A stretch of 34,053 bases of DNA from the NCBI GenBank assembly GCA_016758965.1, contig JAEPRB010000342.1, positions 1 to 34,053 of the forward strand. The letters are read 5' to 3'. The notes under the pieces are model-generated. The model did not search any database. It was not told where the DNA came from and worked only from the letters and a program-made list of their open reading frames with translations. Below, one piece after another: positions 33,641 through 34,053 of this stretch. The translations under genes and the position numbers were made by a program. The stretch is from Circinella minor (lineage: Eukaryota > Mucoromycota > Mucoromycetes > Mucorales > Lichtheimiaceae). How positions within the stretch are numbered: the first letter of the stretch is position 1; the number at the start of each line of letters is the position of its first letter.

Positions 33641-34053
33641 TAAGCTTCTCCTTTTTTTTTAATTTAATAAATAATAATAATTTTTAGGAATATATGTTTT
33701 TCTTAGGCTATAACTATTATATTATTTTTATATCTTATAAAAGTAATAAACTTAAGATAAAAATTTGTATAATAAGAATATTATTATTATTTCTAAAATA
33801 AATAAATAAAAAAGTTATTATATATATAATAAATAATAAAAAATTAATAAAAAAATAACAGCTTAAATATTTCTTGGGTACTTGGGTGTTTTAAATACCT
33901 CCCGAATAAGAATTTCGGGGGTATAACTCAGGTGAAAATGTATTTGTTTATTAATGGAAGACTGATTGATCCTCGCCTTTAGGCATATTGATCGCTTCCT
34001 TGCGGTACAAAAGGAATAGAAATTTACAAAAAAATAGGTGAAGTGACACAGAC
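33641..34053. other. Mitochondrial-like AT desert with GC-rich hairpins (candidate NUMT)
   Basis: 33641-33880 is almost pure A/T, interrupted by rare G or C. It is followed by a cluster of short GC-richer hairpins: ACCTCCCGAA/TTCGGGGGT with one bulge (33897-33922), GCC-TTTA-GGC (33975-33984) and CGC-TTCCTT-GCG (33993-34004). Such hairpins in AT deserts are typical of fungal mitochondrial intergenic DNA. The stretch GGGGGTATAACTCAGGTG...TATTTGTTTATTAAT (33917-33954) has the look of the 5' half of a mitochondrial tRNA, but no full cloverleaf can be folded. It could be a nuclear insertion of mitochondrial DNA, an assembly join, or just unusual spacer. Confidence 0.35.

Noticed and set aside
33917..33985. 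Complete tRNA gene in the TATAACTCAGGTG region
   Set aside because: The D-arm-like and anticodon-arm-like parts are suggestive, but no acceptor stem or T arm with matching pairs can be folded, so only a tRNA-like fragment is noted.
1..34053. CRISPR arrays, operons, phage or insertion sequences
   Set aside because: All genes are intron-bearing eukaryotic families apart from one single-exon gene, and no regularly spaced repeats or transposase-like peptides were found.

Overview
The window looks like nuclear DNA of a filamentous fungus, most probably an early-diverging lineage such as Mucoromycota. The evidence is very AT-rich spacers and introns, many short introns with GT...(T)AG ends, fungal gene families (secreted thaumatin-like and GH16 proteins, Sso-type syntaxin, fungal AMP deaminase), and a Rab32 and an LRRC58-like gene, which as far as I recall yeasts lack. 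No prokaryotic operon, phage, CRISPR array or intact transposon was seen. I assembled 12 protein-coding genes by hand splicing; all reading frames close exactly across 64 proposed introns, of which 63 are GT-AG and one is GC-AG.

Layout from left to right. 1-1975 is an AT-rich spacer. 1976-5217 (-) is mitochondrial MTO1. It shares a 224-bp divergent promoter with a NAT8/camello-like acetyltransferase homologue (5442-6071, +). 6432-7829 (+) is an LRR protein with a C-terminal Cys module of LRRC58 type. A secreted thaumatin-like protein (8643-9474, +) converges on a membrane- or GPI-anchored GH16 glucanase-like protein (10352-11705, -). A 43-residue Cys-rich protein gene (12402-12664, +) converges on prohibitin PHB1 (12987-14227, -). 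15777-16935 (-) is an atypical Rho GTPase. 17957-21521 (+) is a 12-exon gene resembling SLF2/Nse6, the SMC5/6-loading factors. 22162-23392 (+) is Rab32. 24566-26775 (+) is an Sso/syntaxin-1 type Qa-SNARE. 27203-30827 (-) is AMP deaminase. 30828-34053 has no gene; it contains a perfect 76-bp inverted repeat and ends in DNA whose composition and hairpins resemble mitochondrial intergenic sequence.

The genes do not form one pathway. Recurrent themes are mitochondria (MTO1, prohibitin), cell wall and surface (thaumatin-like, GH16) and membrane traffic or polarity (Rho, Rab32, syntaxin). The most interesting items are the Rho protein lacking both hallmark GTPase residues, the ATG-only first coding exon of Rab32, the LRRC58-like protein, the tiny Cys-rich gene, and the foldback plus mitochondrial-like segment at the right end. 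Assignments rest on motif recognition from memory; no database search was run.
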